The notes under the pieces were generated by a model. The model was not told the DNA's origin. It saw nothing but the letters and a program-made list of their open reading frames with translations, and did not search any database. Made by a program: the position numbers and the translations under genes. This document shows positions 50,524 through 62,506 of a DNA stretch of 64,000 bases, piece by piece. This stretch comes from Zizania palustris (lineage: Eukaryota; Streptophyta; Magnoliopsida; Poales; Poaceae), in contig JAAALK010000082.1 in NCBI GenBank assembly GCA_019279435.1, forward strand, positions 16,087,116 through 16,151,115, in the 5' to 3' direction. Each line of letters starts with the position of its first letter. The stretch's first letter is position 1.

Positions 50524-51247
50524 CTATTCCTGGCGAAGGCCGGTCGGATCTGTCGTGCGGTGCCGGTCAGACCGAAGTCCTTCGACGGAGGGGTCCGATG
50601 CATGAAGACCTCCGGCACGCGGAAGGCTTCGGTGTGAGGGATCCAGTGCACAAGGCCCTCTAGTGGATGAAGGACTCCGGCACGGGGGTCCTAGCGTGCA
50701 GCAGCCTTCGGTCGGCGAAGAGTTCCGACAAGAGGACTCTGGCGCACAACATGTCAGTTCGGAGCCTCCGGGTTCAGGTGACACAGGAACTTCAAGCACC
50801 GACTTCTTTTGTATAAAAAATCTCCCCTTTTTAACTTGATAGCCATATGCTTGCTGAGCCAAATCATTTGCAATTGAATTGGTTTCTCTAGACATGTGAG
50901 ATATTTTGAAGTCATCAAAAGTAGCAATTATGTCTAAATATTTATCCAAGTAGCTGTTTAACAAACCATTGAAGCATTGAGCCAATTTAGCTACTTGTTG
51001 TACAACTAGAATCACCATATGCATGCATATATTTAATATCCATGGAATTTAAAAGCTCAAGTCCTAACGATAAAGCTTCATATTCGGCTTGGTTATTAGT
51101 GCAAGGAAATTCTAAATGGACCGAGGTCTCAAAACTTATAGCACTAGGTGATATGAGGACAACTCCGACACCTTGGCCATTCTTGCAAGTCGAACCATCG
51201 AAGTAAAGTTTCCATGGTACTACCTCAATCAAAGCAGTATCACTACT
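50524..51247 (-). pseudogene. Tat-F archaeal-type RNase H and linker
   Basis: WKLYFDGSTCKNGQGVGVVL keeps the catalytic Asp that Tat-A has lost. NNQAEYEALSLGLELLNS keeps the Glu and HAYGDS the second Asp. A small deletion after GDS shifts the frame. The linker toward integrase (50524-50800) contains GGTCGGATC and GGTCAGACC words plus Ser/Pro/Cys-rich repeats such as CRSPSSTRGP. Confidence 0.85.
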
Positions 51248-52063
51248 CTAATTGGCATCTACATGGTGATCAACTATAAAATTTGCGACAACTTGGCCTT
51301 TCATAGCTTTCAAGGGTTCATAAGCCAAATCGTACTCAATCAAAGCGTAAGCCCAATTTTCGATTCTCCCACTCAGAATTGTCTTTTGTAACATGTATTT
51401 TATAATATTAGTTTGACAAGTAACAACACATGTGCCAGACAGAAGATAGTGGCGAAGTTTGGTACATGCATAATAAAGTGATAAATATAAACGCTCTAAG
51501 AACACGTACCTCGTCTCGACATCTAATAGGCGGTGACTCAAGAATGTGATGATGTATTCCTTTCCTTCCACCCTCCCGAGTTAGCACAGCTCCTATCACA
51601 CTATCTTCTGCAGCAACATATAACCGATATAGAATCCCAACTTTTGGTGCTCTTACCATAGGCAGTGATGACAAGCACTTCTTAATTGTCTCAAAAGCAT
51701 GTTGTTGACTTGCCCCCAAGTGAATTCGGCTTCATTCTTTAGCCGAAGTATACAGACAAAAGCATCGATCTTGCCATACAAGTTAGATATAAAGCGACAC
51801 AAATAATTAACCTTGCCTAGCAACTTTTTCACATCTCTCTTGCATGTCGGCGCTTCAAAGTTCTTAATCTTCTCAAGCCTATTAGGATCAATCTCAATAC
51901 CTCTTTCATGAATCATGAATCCTAAGAACTTGCCCACCGACATGCCAAAAGCACACTTGAGCGGGTTCATCTTTAAGCCATACTGGCGCATCCTATCAAA
52001 AGCAACTCTCAAATCGGCTAAATGGTTTCCCATAGCATCCAATTTGACTACAACGTCATCTAT
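51248..52063 (-). pseudogene. Tat-F RNase H and RT C-terminal half
   Basis: Gypsy-type RNase H: YRLYVAAEDSVIGAVL (first Asp position degenerate, as in Tat-A), then YACTKLRHYLL and NWAYALIEYDLAYEP. The RT thumb has GKFLGFMIHERGIEIDP and GKVNYLCRFISN. Frameshifts occur near 51540 and 51700. Coding sequence breaks at 52063 inside the catalytic YIDD codons, where a solo LTR inserted. Confidence 0.88.
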
Positions 52064-55000
52064 TGTGGAATCGGAATGGCGACTAGAAGGGGGTGAATAG
52101 ACGCCTCAACACTTTCTCGTGAATGTGATGGCATGTTCAGATCACCCAACGCGCCTCCAAAAATTCAGATTTCAAATTTGAATCTATCAAGACAAATCAG
52201 GGCAAACGTATCATTCCAAATTCACACAACTTGATTTTCACTTAAACTTGACACTCAAGCAAATGTCAATTTAGTTATAAGAGACTAGACCACAAACTAT
52301 AAGCAACACTTGCTATCTACTGTCTGTTTCTGAACAAGAAGTCAGAAATAACCAATATGAAATAACTGAAAGAACTTGCAATGTAGTCAAGTGTGTGCTC
52401 AACCAACAATCTGAATCAAGAATTGGATTTCAGAACCTGCAGAGTATATTCAGTTATAAAACAATCTCAACCAGACAGGTACTTTCAGAGGATATCACTA
52501 ATTCAAAAGAAACAATGTTCAGATGATTTTGAAATCTTGACAATGCCTTTGTTCACTGAGTAAAATAAACTAATTTATCACAGCCAATACTCATGAACAA
52601 GATTAAAAATAATGTTCTGCTGAAACAGCTATTGGAAAACAGAACATGTTTTCTGAAAATAGAACTTTATGTTTTGGTAGTTTACTTGAACCACATTTTC
52701 TGTTCAATAGTGAAACCTAACTGGTACAAGTTCAGATATAAACTCAGTAAATAGAGAACAGTGGGAATGTTATTCAATCATGAAAGTAACTTCAGATCAG
52801 AATTAACATGAATTGAACAAACGCACAACTTGCAATTCAAGACATAAATTACAACCAGATCAGTATATTCAAACAAATGAAGGTTCAAGCTGACAATTCA
52901 TTCCGAATGATGACACTAATCAGAATGGATTGCATTCAAGACTATAAACTAGTTTCAACAAATCAGTCCATTTCAGAATAGCACACTGAATAAAAGTCCA
53001 GAGATTAGAAGTGTTAAGCACAATACTCAGCTGCTACAATTGAAAACTGTATTCAAATGTAGAACTGATTAATACTGAAATTCTATCAGCAATCACTCAA
53101 GATCTATCTCAAAAATCAATTAAACAGACTATCCAATCAGTAAGATTCTTGCACAAAACAATGTGTACACAGATCAGCAATATTAAGACCAGAGCAATGC
53201 TATTTTCATTTCAGAAGAACAACAGTTGTGAACCTGAAACACACTTGATGGAGAATAGTATAATTTTTCAAAACTGGTTCAGATTGAGACACTTCAGAAT
53301 TGCTTCCATCTAGAGATATTCAACACTATTTCAACCTTAACTACAACATCTAATCATCCAGAAACACATTCAAAAAGATAAATCTAAGCACTATTAAGAT
53401 TAAGACTATTAGTACTTGAGGAAAACAGAAACTGTAGAAAACAGTAAAACTAAAAAGAACAACCTGCAAATCTATTCAAAAACACAAACTGAAATACAGG
53501 CTGAGATAGTTTGCAAAACTTCACTAGGAGAACCAAAAAATAGATGAAAAGCTTGAAATAAACTCAAACTAGAGTAACTACTAAATTACTGTTTTAGTTC
53601 ACCAAACATTCAATCAAAAATATTCAGAACTGAACACACTAAATTTGTTCTGTACGTCCTCTACCAGTATTAAAACAACAGTTCAACTCTAAATTGATTC
53701 ATAGGAATGTTCAGATTCTTGGAAACACAACTACACAAATTTGGCAAGAACAAACATACTACTTCAGTCAAAAACATATGCATCTCAGGATGATCAACAC
53801 CTTTAGAACAGAGACTATGCTGAAAAATGTTCTACCCACAAAACTTCTGAACAGATCAATTGATAGGACTTAAGTGACTGAATGAGATAAATGTCTACAA
53901 CTAGCTTTCAACACAGAAGATTTCTACTAGGCAGTAGACATAGCAACAGATCACAACATCATTTTTGTAGAAGAACAAAATCAAACATGCCGTGGTATTA
54001 TTTCTGATCCGACACACTTTCAAAAATAGAATATCAAACTGACGAATAGTGTAGAATCAAGGATCAAACATACACAGCATAGATCATAAGACTTCCAAGA
54101 TGAACACTCACAAACAGACAACCAGAATCATCAAAAATTTCACATAAAACAGATGAGGAACTTACTGAAACAATCGCTGGAAAATTAGATTGGTTTGACA
54201 CGGAACAGTAGTGTCGAAACTCTGTAGCCGATCACGGAAAATCCATCTGATCACTGTAGCGCATCAAGATCTTTTGTCGACTGATTGCTGTTGCTCATCA
54301 GATTTCACCCGAACACATTTTTTTCTCAGTTTTTGGATTGCACAAATGCTGTCTAAAAAGTTGTTCTAGCCAACAGTCATGGAGGGGATAATATCCCATG
54401 AGAGAGTATCTTCTAGAAGCTACTTTTACACAAAACCCCTTGGGTAATTTCAGAAATACATATTCTAAAAATTACCCTATAAGTCCTAAAAGAAAAATTA
54501 CAAATAGACTCCCCTTTTAATATATTTTCAGAGTAGAACCACTCTAAAAATATACCAAAAGAATACACTATAAAATTGAAATATTTAAACTAACACTAAA
54601 CTCCTATTTATTGAATTAAAAAACATTTAAAGTTTCGATGATTTTCAGCAAAAACCGACAAAGCCTCCCCTGATCGTCGACGACCGTCGTCAGTCCGCGA
54701 ACTCGGCCGCCAGCAAGTCTCTCCCGCTCTCGATCGCTCGATCCGCCTCGTCACTTGAACTAGCTTCCCTTTCGCTGACTCGATCGATGCTTCATCTTGA
54801 TCAACCTTCAACTCACGTCCTGTTCGACCTCCATGCGTACATCTGAGTCCACTCTCGACTTCAACTGACACCCTCGACCATCTGGCATTAGACTCCCCAT
54901 CTAACCCTAATCCCGTGCAATCAACAATTGACGAGTAACTCAAGCCTGCACACACTAGACAAACACAGACACACACACATATCCAATACACCCAGACATT

Positions 55001-55073
55001 AACCCATGACATCACCCTATCAATCACTCATCATTACCTTGAACCATAGTGAAATACCTCACTATGTTCCTCA
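52064..55073 (-). mobile_element. Large solo LTR of the Maximus/SIRE-like copia family
   Basis: This 3,010-bp AT-rich insertion lies between perfect TCTAT copies (52059-52063 and 55074-55078). On the minus strand it starts TGAGGAACATAG and ends ATTCCGATTCCACA. It contains TATTCACCCCCTTCTAGTCGCC near its end, matching the 11376-13581 solo LTR. No coding region is visible. The reading frame at 54608-55027 has no recognisable similarity. A CA-rich run lies at 54965-54980. Confidence 0.85.
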
Positions 55074-55947
55074 TCTATGTAGACCTCTAGCATAACTCCT
55101 AGCAAGTCATGAAAGATCAAGTTCATAGAACATTGATTTGTAGCGCCATCATTCTTTAAACCAAAAGTCATCACAACCCACACAAACAAGCCGACAAAAC
55201 TTAAGCATCAAAAGGCTATCTTATAGACGTCCTCTTCGGCCATAAAGATTTGATTATAACCAACGTTGCCATCAAGAAAACTCAGTACCTTATGTACCGA
55301 AGCATCGTTGATTAACATGTCGACTATCGGCATGGGGTACTCATCCTTCGGAGTGGTTTTGTTCAAATCCCTAAAATCAATACAAACACAAATCGTTCCA
55401 CTCCCTTTCTTTTCTACAGGCACAATGTTAGCAACCCATTCAACATTCCTACATGGCCTAATAAACTTAGCTTTGAGTAATCTCTCTATCTCTTCTTTAA
55501 CTCGGTCATACACGGCCGAATTAAAGTGATGCGGGGGCTATTTATAAGGCCTAAACCCGGGTTTGATAGGAAGCAGATGCTCCACAACTCACGGCTTAGT
55601 CCGGGCATCTCACTGTACTCCCATGCGAAACAATCGACATACGACCAAAGAAACTTTATTACTTTGGACTTTTCATCAGCATGAAAAATTTGATTTACAA
55701 AAGTCGTCCTTGGAATATTATCATCGCCTATATCGACCTCTTCTAGAGGGTCGGCCGACGCAAAACCTTGACCTAACTTTTCTACTTCGCTAAAATCTTC
55801 AATGGCGTCGGCAATACCATATTTAGAAGACTGATATTGTACTACACGAGATTTTTGCCAATCAAGATTACTCTTACTAGACATGACTACTAATTCAGAG
55901 ACAACCGAGCTACACCAGCCGGATTTACAGACACAAAAACAAAACAT
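55074..55947 (-). pseudogene. Tat-F RT N-terminal half
   Basis: RT continues across the solo LTR. The segment next to it encodes the residues up to the catalytic YI. Then come VLSFLDGNVGYNQIFM (about 55240-55290), ICVCIDFRDLNKTTPKDEYP and RLLKAKFIRPCRNVEWV. An MSSKSNLDWQKS start (about 55884) corresponds to the RT frame start of Tat-A. Frame breaks occur at about 55200 and 55510. Upstream of MSS the frame is open, overlapping the protease frame. Confidence 0.85.
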
Positions 55948-56783
55948 CCCTCATACACACTAAAAAAATCGTAGTCTAAGAGATCTCTAACTAACAAGCA
56001 TTCTACCTTATCATAGACGGCGTCAATAGACACATCGACCAAAGCGACCTGGGCCGAAGTATCAGCTGGTACCACCTCCACATCGTCGCCGTCCCACTAA
56101 ATCAAGCATTGGTGCAAAGTAGATGGAATACAACAATTTCTATGAATCACATCATGCCCAAGTAGTACGCTATAGTTACCTTGCACATCGACGATGAAGA
56201 ACGCCGTTGGCAACATCTTGTTGCCCACTGTCAGCTCCAAAGAAAGCACACCCTTAGCCTCAGAGCTCTCGCCGTTGAAGCCGTTGAGCGTCAAGTTGGT
56301 CCTCATCAAGTCATCTTCATTCTTGCCGAGCCTCTTCAATAGAGAGTACGAAATCAAGTTGACGGTGGCGCCTCCATCTACCAACATCCTCGAGATTGGA
56401 TTTCCATCGATGTGCCCCTTGATGTAGAGAAGCTTCAGGTGACAAGCCATATCCTCGGGCTTCACAAAAATGGCCTCCCATGGGCCGAGGCTCAACTGAG
56501 TGACCTCAGCCTCGTCCTGTGGAAGAGCAAACACAACGGGTAACATGATGACATTTATGTCCATCGCCCGAGGAGAGGGTCCCTCGGAGACTGGAGTGTA
56601 GTCGTCGTCCATCATGTCATCCTCGTCGTCGCTTGGAGTAGGAGCCGGGTTGTTTACAACAACCTGATTTAGCTTCCAAACTTGCCTCACTACTGGTTGG
56701 GGATGAATCTCCTCAAAAATGGCGTTTTTCTCGTCCTCTCCTTTCTCTCGCGCATCTCCTGAGCCCAAAGGCGTTGTAGCCAC
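55890..56783 (-). pseudogene. Tat-F protease
   Basis: RMLVDGGATVNLISYSLL carries the catalytic Asp (about 56367-56369). SDDEDDMMDDDYTPVSEGPS is the acidic lead-in and GNYSVLLGHDVI the second block. A frame break at about 56097 separates the main part from a short C-terminal frame (56081-55890) that ends in TAG-TAG just before the RT start. The upstream lead contains AQEMRERKERTRK. Confidence 0.87.
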
Positions 56784-57161
56784 CTATTATGTGATTTGGA
56801 CATCCTCGGGGGTGCCCACGAAGGTTGTGGCTTTGTGTCGGGTGCCACAAACCTTCTCCTGTAAAGTTTAGCCAAACGGGGTCTGCCCGGGTTGGCCTAG
56901 GCGTGTTTGCGTCTGATAGAGCCTTCTTTCCGCGTGCTGTCGGTCAGACCGGCCTCGGCGGGCTGGTCTAACCAAAGTGTGCCAAAGTCCTAGAATGAGG
57001 TGGTTGGATCGACTGAGGTAGGTTGATCAGTCCTCAGTGGAGGAGGCGGTCAGACCGGCCCGGAGGCAGCAATCAGACCGATGGAGCCCCCTTCGGCACA
57101 CTTCGGGAACATACCTCCGTCGTACTTCGGAGGGGGTCCCTCTGGGATTAGGACTTCATGG
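56784..57161 (-). other. Tat-F gag-pol linker, part 1, with GGTCNGACC words
   Basis: GGTCAGACC occurs at about 56942 and 57048, with decayed copies at 56968 and 57072. This is the same relative position as in Tat-A (14340-14440). It ends at the copia-E insertion. The target copy CATGG (57157-57161) differs by one base from CCTGG at 62049-62053. Confidence 0.7.
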
Positions 57162-57946
57162 TGTTGGGGAATAGGGGATCTACTCTAGCCTGTAAATTCA
57201 AAATTTTATGCCCTAGGCCCAAGACTCGTGCGCGTGTGAGATCATAGATCGGTACCTTCTAGCACACAATGCACTAGGTGCAGTGGAAGAAGATGTTGGA
57301 GCAGCGCGTCAAGCCTCTCCTCGCTTCATCCTTGCTGTCCTTCGCTGATCCGATCGATGAAGACGACGTATTCGTTTGCATATAGAGGTTCACGAGCATC
57401 GCTATTAGAGCAACGCCTCCACAGAGTCTACACGTACAGGGATGGAATACCTCCCACGGCAGCGTGCTAGCACCGCACGAGAGAGACGGGGATCCTTGAC
57501 CTCAAAGATGGAGATCAAGAAAGGAAGGAGAGAACTCTTCGGTGTCTAGGTCTAATCTAGGCTTATTGCTTGCCTCAAGACATCCTCCTCCTCTCCTTAT
57601 ATAGGACTGAGGGCCCTGGGTCGTGCTCATCCTGAAACAGATCCAATCTGTTGTCCCACGTCAGAACTTCTGATCCTATATCAGAACTTCTGACAGGGTA
57701 TTTTAGGTCTCCTAATACAGTACGACATGCAACAGATCCAATATGTTATTGCCCACCTCAGAACTTCCGATACCTTATCGGAACTTCCGATCAGTACAAA
57801 ATTCCCTGATTCCAAATCAGAACTTCTATCTCATCGGAACTTCCGAAGCAATAATTGCTCTCTGTATGGAGACCAGAAATTAACCGGAACTTCCGATACC
57901 TTATTGGAACTTCTGATCCATTGAATTTTCTTGGGCATATCCTTCA
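57162..57946 (-). mobile_element. copia-E 3' LTR
   Basis: This 785-bp LTR has a minus-strand TATATAAGG word (57595-57604). About eight odd-palindrome words (rc forms such as CGGAACTTCCGATA at 57779 and 57885) lie between 57660 and 57925, again in U3. Confidence 0.88.
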
Positions 57947-58868
57947 ATCTCCCACTTGCACAAGAACCAATTCTTTGCATGTTTTTAATCCATCCCATTA
58001 AGTGTGTGACCCGATAAGTTCATACACTAACGGTTGTTCACTGAAAACCGTTTCTGACTCACTAATCAATAGCGGTACCTAGAAGCACATATTGACCCCC
58101 AAAGCGTACAAAATCAAATTTTCATGAACCTTGATATACGCAAGAACCAGTCCCTTTACCATGCACCATCAGTCAATCTCAAGGCGAGATACGTGCCACC
58201 CTTGTTGGTTAACTTGACATTTCACTCAATTAAGTATCAGATTCAAATCATGACTAAATCCTTAGTCACAATGGCATGGCCATGCACTTTTCCAATCCAA
58301 TACCTCAAGGGGCCCAGAGACGACTCTCTCGTTATTAGGAGGGGTAAATTCTATCTTGACCGCTCATATCCCAAGACATGTTTCACAACACATCTGAAAA
58401 CAACCTTATTACTACCCTGTTACAAACTAGCGTTAGGAAGCATCTAAGTGTGTCACTACACATTCTAGAATCAAATGCCGATCTCAGGTCCAAGGACTCT
58501 ACAGGTACACATTTTGATATGACAACTGTCAGCACATTACAATAATAATCCCAACATTATGTCAAGTGGGTCTGTCCAACACCATGTTCACCAACATGTG
58601 TCCACATCACTGATTTGACATCTCTATGTCCATGATCTATGAAACACAATCATCAATCAGTCAGATGTACTAATCCGTGTATCATCACTGTCCCACATGA
58701 TAACAATATTAGGGACCCTTTTGAATAACATCGTCATAAAGCAAATAATTTCACATAAAAAGTCATACTCATTAATTAAATGCAAATGATATTTATTCAA
58801 GGAACAAGATAACAATTATCCTCAAACATTTTCGTAGACTCTACTAGCATATTCCACAAACACATGAC
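57947..58868 (-). other. copia-E polypurine tract and 3' UTR
   Basis: The polypurine tract at 57947-57957 is followed by about 900 bp of AT-rich non-coding sequence up to the pol stop near 58869. No other gene was recognised. A 107-residue plus-strand frame here (58124-58447) has no similarity I know. Confidence 0.6.
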
Positions 58869-59630
58869 TCACTCATGCAAGTATATAATACCCATGGAGC
58901 TCATATGCGCCTCTTTCTTGGGCTGTGGAAGAGGCTTCGTCAACGGATCCACCATGTTCAAATCTGTGTGCACTTTGCAAATCTTCACATCACCTCTCTC
59001 ATTGATCTCGTGGATCAGGTGATATCGCCAAAGTATATATTTAGATTTATGGTGCGATCTAGGCTCCTTGGCTTGCGCAATGGCACCACTATTACCACAA
59101 TTGAGGTCCACTAGACTGGACGCACTAGGAACAACACCCAGCTCAGAAACAAACTTCCTGATCCAAACGACCCCCTTCGTAGCTTTTGAAGCAGCGATAT
59201 ACTCAGCTTCTGTTGTAGAATCGACCATCGTCTCTTGCTTGGAACTCTTCCAACTCACAGCGCCTCTATTGAGGCAGATCACAAAACCATATTGCGATTG
59301 AGAATCATCTTTATCGGTCTGAAAGCTAGCATCCATGTAACCACTTACAATGATCTCCTCTTCACCACCGTAAACCAGGAACATTTCCTCAGTCCTTCTC
59401 AAGTACTTGAGGATACTCTTTACGACAACCCAGTGACTTTCACTCGGGTTCGATTGGTACCTGCTCATAACACTTATAGCATATGACACATCTCGGCGTG
59501 TACATAATATGGCATACATGATGGATCCAATTGCGGAGGCATACAAGATCACACTCATCTTCTCTAGCTCATCAGGCGTCACATCACACTAAGTCTTACT
59601 AAGAGAAATACCATGTGACATTGGCAGAAA
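58869..59630 (-). pseudogene. copia-E RNase H
   Basis: Ty1/copia RNase H. VSGYMDASFQTDKDD carries the catalytic Asp, SWKSSKQETMVDSTTEAEY the Glu, and LNCGNSGAI has Gly where the usual Asp lies (C-D-N-S becomes C-G-N-S). KSKYILWRYHLIHE and VDPLTKPLPQPKKEAH lead to the stop at 58869. The frame is open for 237 residues; a stop near 59588 separates it from RT. Confidence 0.87.
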
Positions 59631-60524
59631 ACCCTTCTTAGAATTCTGCATTTTGAATCGTTTCAAAACCTTGTCAATGTACATACTTTGGCTTAATCCA
59701 ATTAATCATTTTGATCTATACCTATAGATCTTTATGCCCAAAATGTATGTTGCCTCTCCAAGATCTTTCATCGAAAAACTATTTTTCAGTGAAGTCTTGA
59801 CAACATTCAACAAAGGAATGTCGTTTCCGATCAACAATATGTCATCCACATATAAGACCAGAAAAACAAGTGAGCTCCCACTATCCTTATCGTAAACACA
59901 AGGTTCTTCTTCATTTTTGATGAAGCCAAACCCTTTGACTACCTCATCAAAACGAAGATTCCAACTCCGAGAAGCTTGCTTCAATCCATAAATGAATTTT
60001 AGCAACTTGCATACTTTCCCATCATTCCCCGAACCGTCAAGACCTTCAGGCTGTGTCATGTACACATCCTCGCTCAGGTTTCCATTTAGGAAAGCCGTCT
60101 TGACATCCATTTGCCATATGTCATAATCATAAAATGTGCAATAGCTAGGAACTAGACTTAAGCATAGTGACAGGCGAAAATGTTTCATCATAATCAACAC
60201 CTTGAATTTGTCTAAAACCTTTCACCACCAATCGAGCCTTATATATGTGAACATTTCCATCAATGTCTATCTTTTTCTTGAAGATCCATTTACACTCAAT
60301 AGTTTTCACACCATCGGGTGGATCAACCAAGTTCCAAACTTGGTTAACTCGCATGGAATCCCACTCGGATCCAATGGCTCCAAGCCATTTCTTAGAGTCT
60401 GGTACCATCACTACTTCCACATAGGTTATGGCCACATCGTTTTCCAACAACAACACGCCGTGATGCCTAGTGGTCAATAACATGTACCTCTCTAGTGCAT
60501 GGACTACTCTCCCAGACATTCATG
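59631..60524 (-). pseudogene. copia-E reverse transcriptase, copy 1
   Basis: Contains KWLGAIGSEWDSMRVNQVW, KTIECKWIFKKKIDIDG, GVDYDETFSPV and YDIWQMDVKTAFLNGNLSED. YGLKQASRSWNLRF and LYVDDILLIGND (catalytic Asp pair, about 59833-59838) follow. A small insertion near 60145-60200 shifts the frame. Copy 2 lies immediately to the right (60525-61429). Confidence 0.88.
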
Positions 60525-61429
60525 ACCCTTCTTAGAATTCTGCATTTTGAACTGTTTCAAAACCTTGTCAATGTACATATATACTTTGGCTTAATCGAAA
60601 TAACCGTTTTGATCTATCTCTATAGATCTTTATGCCCAAAATGTATGTTGCCTCTCCAAGATCTTTCATCAAAAAACTATTTTTCAGTGAAGTCTTGACA
60701 ACATTTAACAAAGGGATGTCATTTCCGATCAACAATATGTCATCCACATATAGGACCAGAAATACAAGTGAGCTCCCACTAGCCTTTTGTAAACACAAGG
60801 CTCTTCATCATTCTTGATGAAGCCAAACCCTTTGACTACCTCAGAAAAACAAAGATTCCAATTCCGAGAAGCTTGCTTCAATCCATAAATGGACTTTAGC
60901 AACTTACAAACTTTCCCAGCATTCCCCGGACCGTCAAGACCTTCAGGTTGTGTCTTGTACACATCCTCACTTAGGTTTCCATTTAGGAAATCCGTATTGA
61001 CATCCATTTGCCATATGTCATAATCATAAAATGCGGCAATAGCTAGGATGATTTGAATAGACTTAAGCATAGCGATGGGGGAAAATGTTTCATCATAATC
61101 AACACCTTGGATCTGTCTAAAATCTTTCGCCACCAATTGTGCCTTTTAGATGTGAACATTTCCATCAACGTCTATATTTTTCTTGAAGATCTATTTACAC
61201 TTAATAGTTTTCACACTATCGGGTGGATCAACCAAGTTACAAACTTGGTAAACTCGCATGGACTCCAACTCGGATCCAATGGCTCCAAGCCATTTCTCAA
61301 AGTCTGGTTCCATCACTGCTTCCGCATAGGTCTTGGGCTCATCGATGTCCAACAACAACACATCGCGATGCCCAGTGTACAATAACATGCATTTCTCTAG
61401 CGCATGGACTACTCTTCCAGTCCTTCATG
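60525..61429 (-). pseudogene. copia-E reverse transcriptase, copy 2
   Basis: A second, diverged copy of the same RT segment. It covers KWLGAIGSELESMRVYQVC through GVDYDETFSPIAM, MDVNTDFLNGNLSED and YGLKQASRNWNLCF to LYVDDILLIGND. It has stops at about 61149 and 61191 and a frameshift near 60790. ACCCTTCTTAGAATTCTGCA starts both copies (59631 and 60525), 894 bp apart. Confidence 0.88.
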
Positions 61430-61660
61430 GGGCTGGCACATCCATAACATGACCAGCAACATCTTGCGCCTGCTGCTATGGTTCAGTAGGATCTAGATCA
61501 CTTTCCAGTGGCTCTCGAACCTCTTCGAGATGCACAATACTCCCACTAACTCCTTTTGAGAGAAATTCTTTCTCACAGAATACACCATTCCGAGCGACAA
61601 ACACTTTGCCCTCCTCTCAATTATAGAAATAGTATCATTTGGTTTCCCTATGATACCCCA
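61430..61660 (-). pseudogene. copia-E integrase C-terminal end
   Basis: A short segment 5' of the RT copies, related to the end of copia-2 pol (20978-21080): GYH...KVFVARNGVF-like words followed by REPLESDLDP. It is joined directly to LTR sequence at about 61661. Confidence 0.7.
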
Positions 61661-62048
61661 CAAAGACATCCTCCTCCTCTCCTTATATAGGGCTGAGGGC
61701 CCCTGGGTCATGTTCATCCTGAAACCCTAAAAACTGCAACAAATCCAATTTGTTTGCCCCCGCCGGAACTGTCGATCCTGTATCAAAACTTCCGACAGAG
61801 TATTTTAGATCTCCTGATACAGTATGACACACAACAGATCCAATCTGTTATTTCCCACTTTAGAACTTCTGATACCATATCAGAACTTCCGATCAGTACA
61901 AAATTCCCCGATTCTGAATCGGAATTTCTGGCTCGTCGGAACATCCGATACCATATTAGAACTTCCGAAGCAACAATTGCTCTCTGTATTGAGACCAGAA
62001 ATTAACCGGAACTTCCAATCCATTGAATTTTCTTGGGCATAGCCTTCA
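61661..62048 (-). mobile_element. copia-E 5' LTR remnant
   Basis: It matches 57562-57946 of the 3' LTR: the TATA word at 61681-61690, U3 with about nine odd-palindrome words, and the end CTTGGGCATAGCCTTCA. The R/U5 part of the LTR is missing. Confidence 0.85.
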
Positions 62049-62506
62049 CCTGGGATCCCACCTTGACGGTGATAGCTTCGGAGCCTCTCTCTGCTATGCC
62101 TTTGTGGTCACCTTCCCTTGTTTTGTTCTAAGGGGGTCGCCCCTATGGCACCACGGATAGACGACTGAAAATGTTTTCCTTCGCTGCGCAAACCTGTCCC
62201 TACCAATCATAAAACTTTGAAGGCACGAAGGGAGTGGTGAAGTACGGAGTAGGGTACCCCTTAGGTAGAACATATCTCGGAGGCCACGATGCTACTTTCC
62301 AATGGTATGGTGGAGGGAGTGGGGGCTCCATCGCTTGGAGGGGGGTTCGGCCATGCCGAAGGGATGCTGGTGTAGATTGGCGAACAGTCTGGCCCTATCG
62401 GAGGAGTCTCCGAGCAGGTCGGAAGGGGGTTCGGCTACCTCGAAGGAGGGTCCATCCTCTTCGTAGGAGGGTTCGTCCTTCCCGAGGGGTTCGGCCGTAC
62501 TCTGGC
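62049..62506 (-). other. Tat-F gag-pol linker, part 2
   Basis: Linker sequence resumes after copia-E, with CACCTTGACGGTGATAGC matching Tat-A 14252-14280 in reverse. A PPLPPPYH-like string lies near 62300. From 62330 to 62510 GGGTTCGGCC, CGAAGG and GGAGGGT words repeat in the place where Tat-A has its Trp/Pro repeat. The plus-strand frame over it is not considered a gene. Confidence 0.6.

Larger units (their letters stand above)
57162..62048 (-). mobile_element. copia-E: internally deleted Tork-like copia element
   Basis: A minus-strand relative of copia-1/2. The 3' LTR is 57162-57946, with TG/CA ends and the polypurine tract AAGTGGGAGAT next to it (57947-57957). The 5' LTR remnant is 61661-62048, holding U3, TATA and little more. 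It is joined directly to the C-terminal end of the integrase region. U5, primer-binding site, gag, protease and most of integrase are missing. The RT segment is duplicated in tandem. Flanks CATGG and CCTGG differ by one base, and Tat-F linker sequence is collinear with Tat-A across the insertion. Confidence 0.87.

Noticed and set aside
54960..54985. CA microsatellite
   Set aside because: It is too short and common to be meaningful.
54608..55027. 139-residue minus-strand frame as a host gene
   Set aside because: It lies inside the solo LTR bounded by TCTAT copies and shows no known domain.
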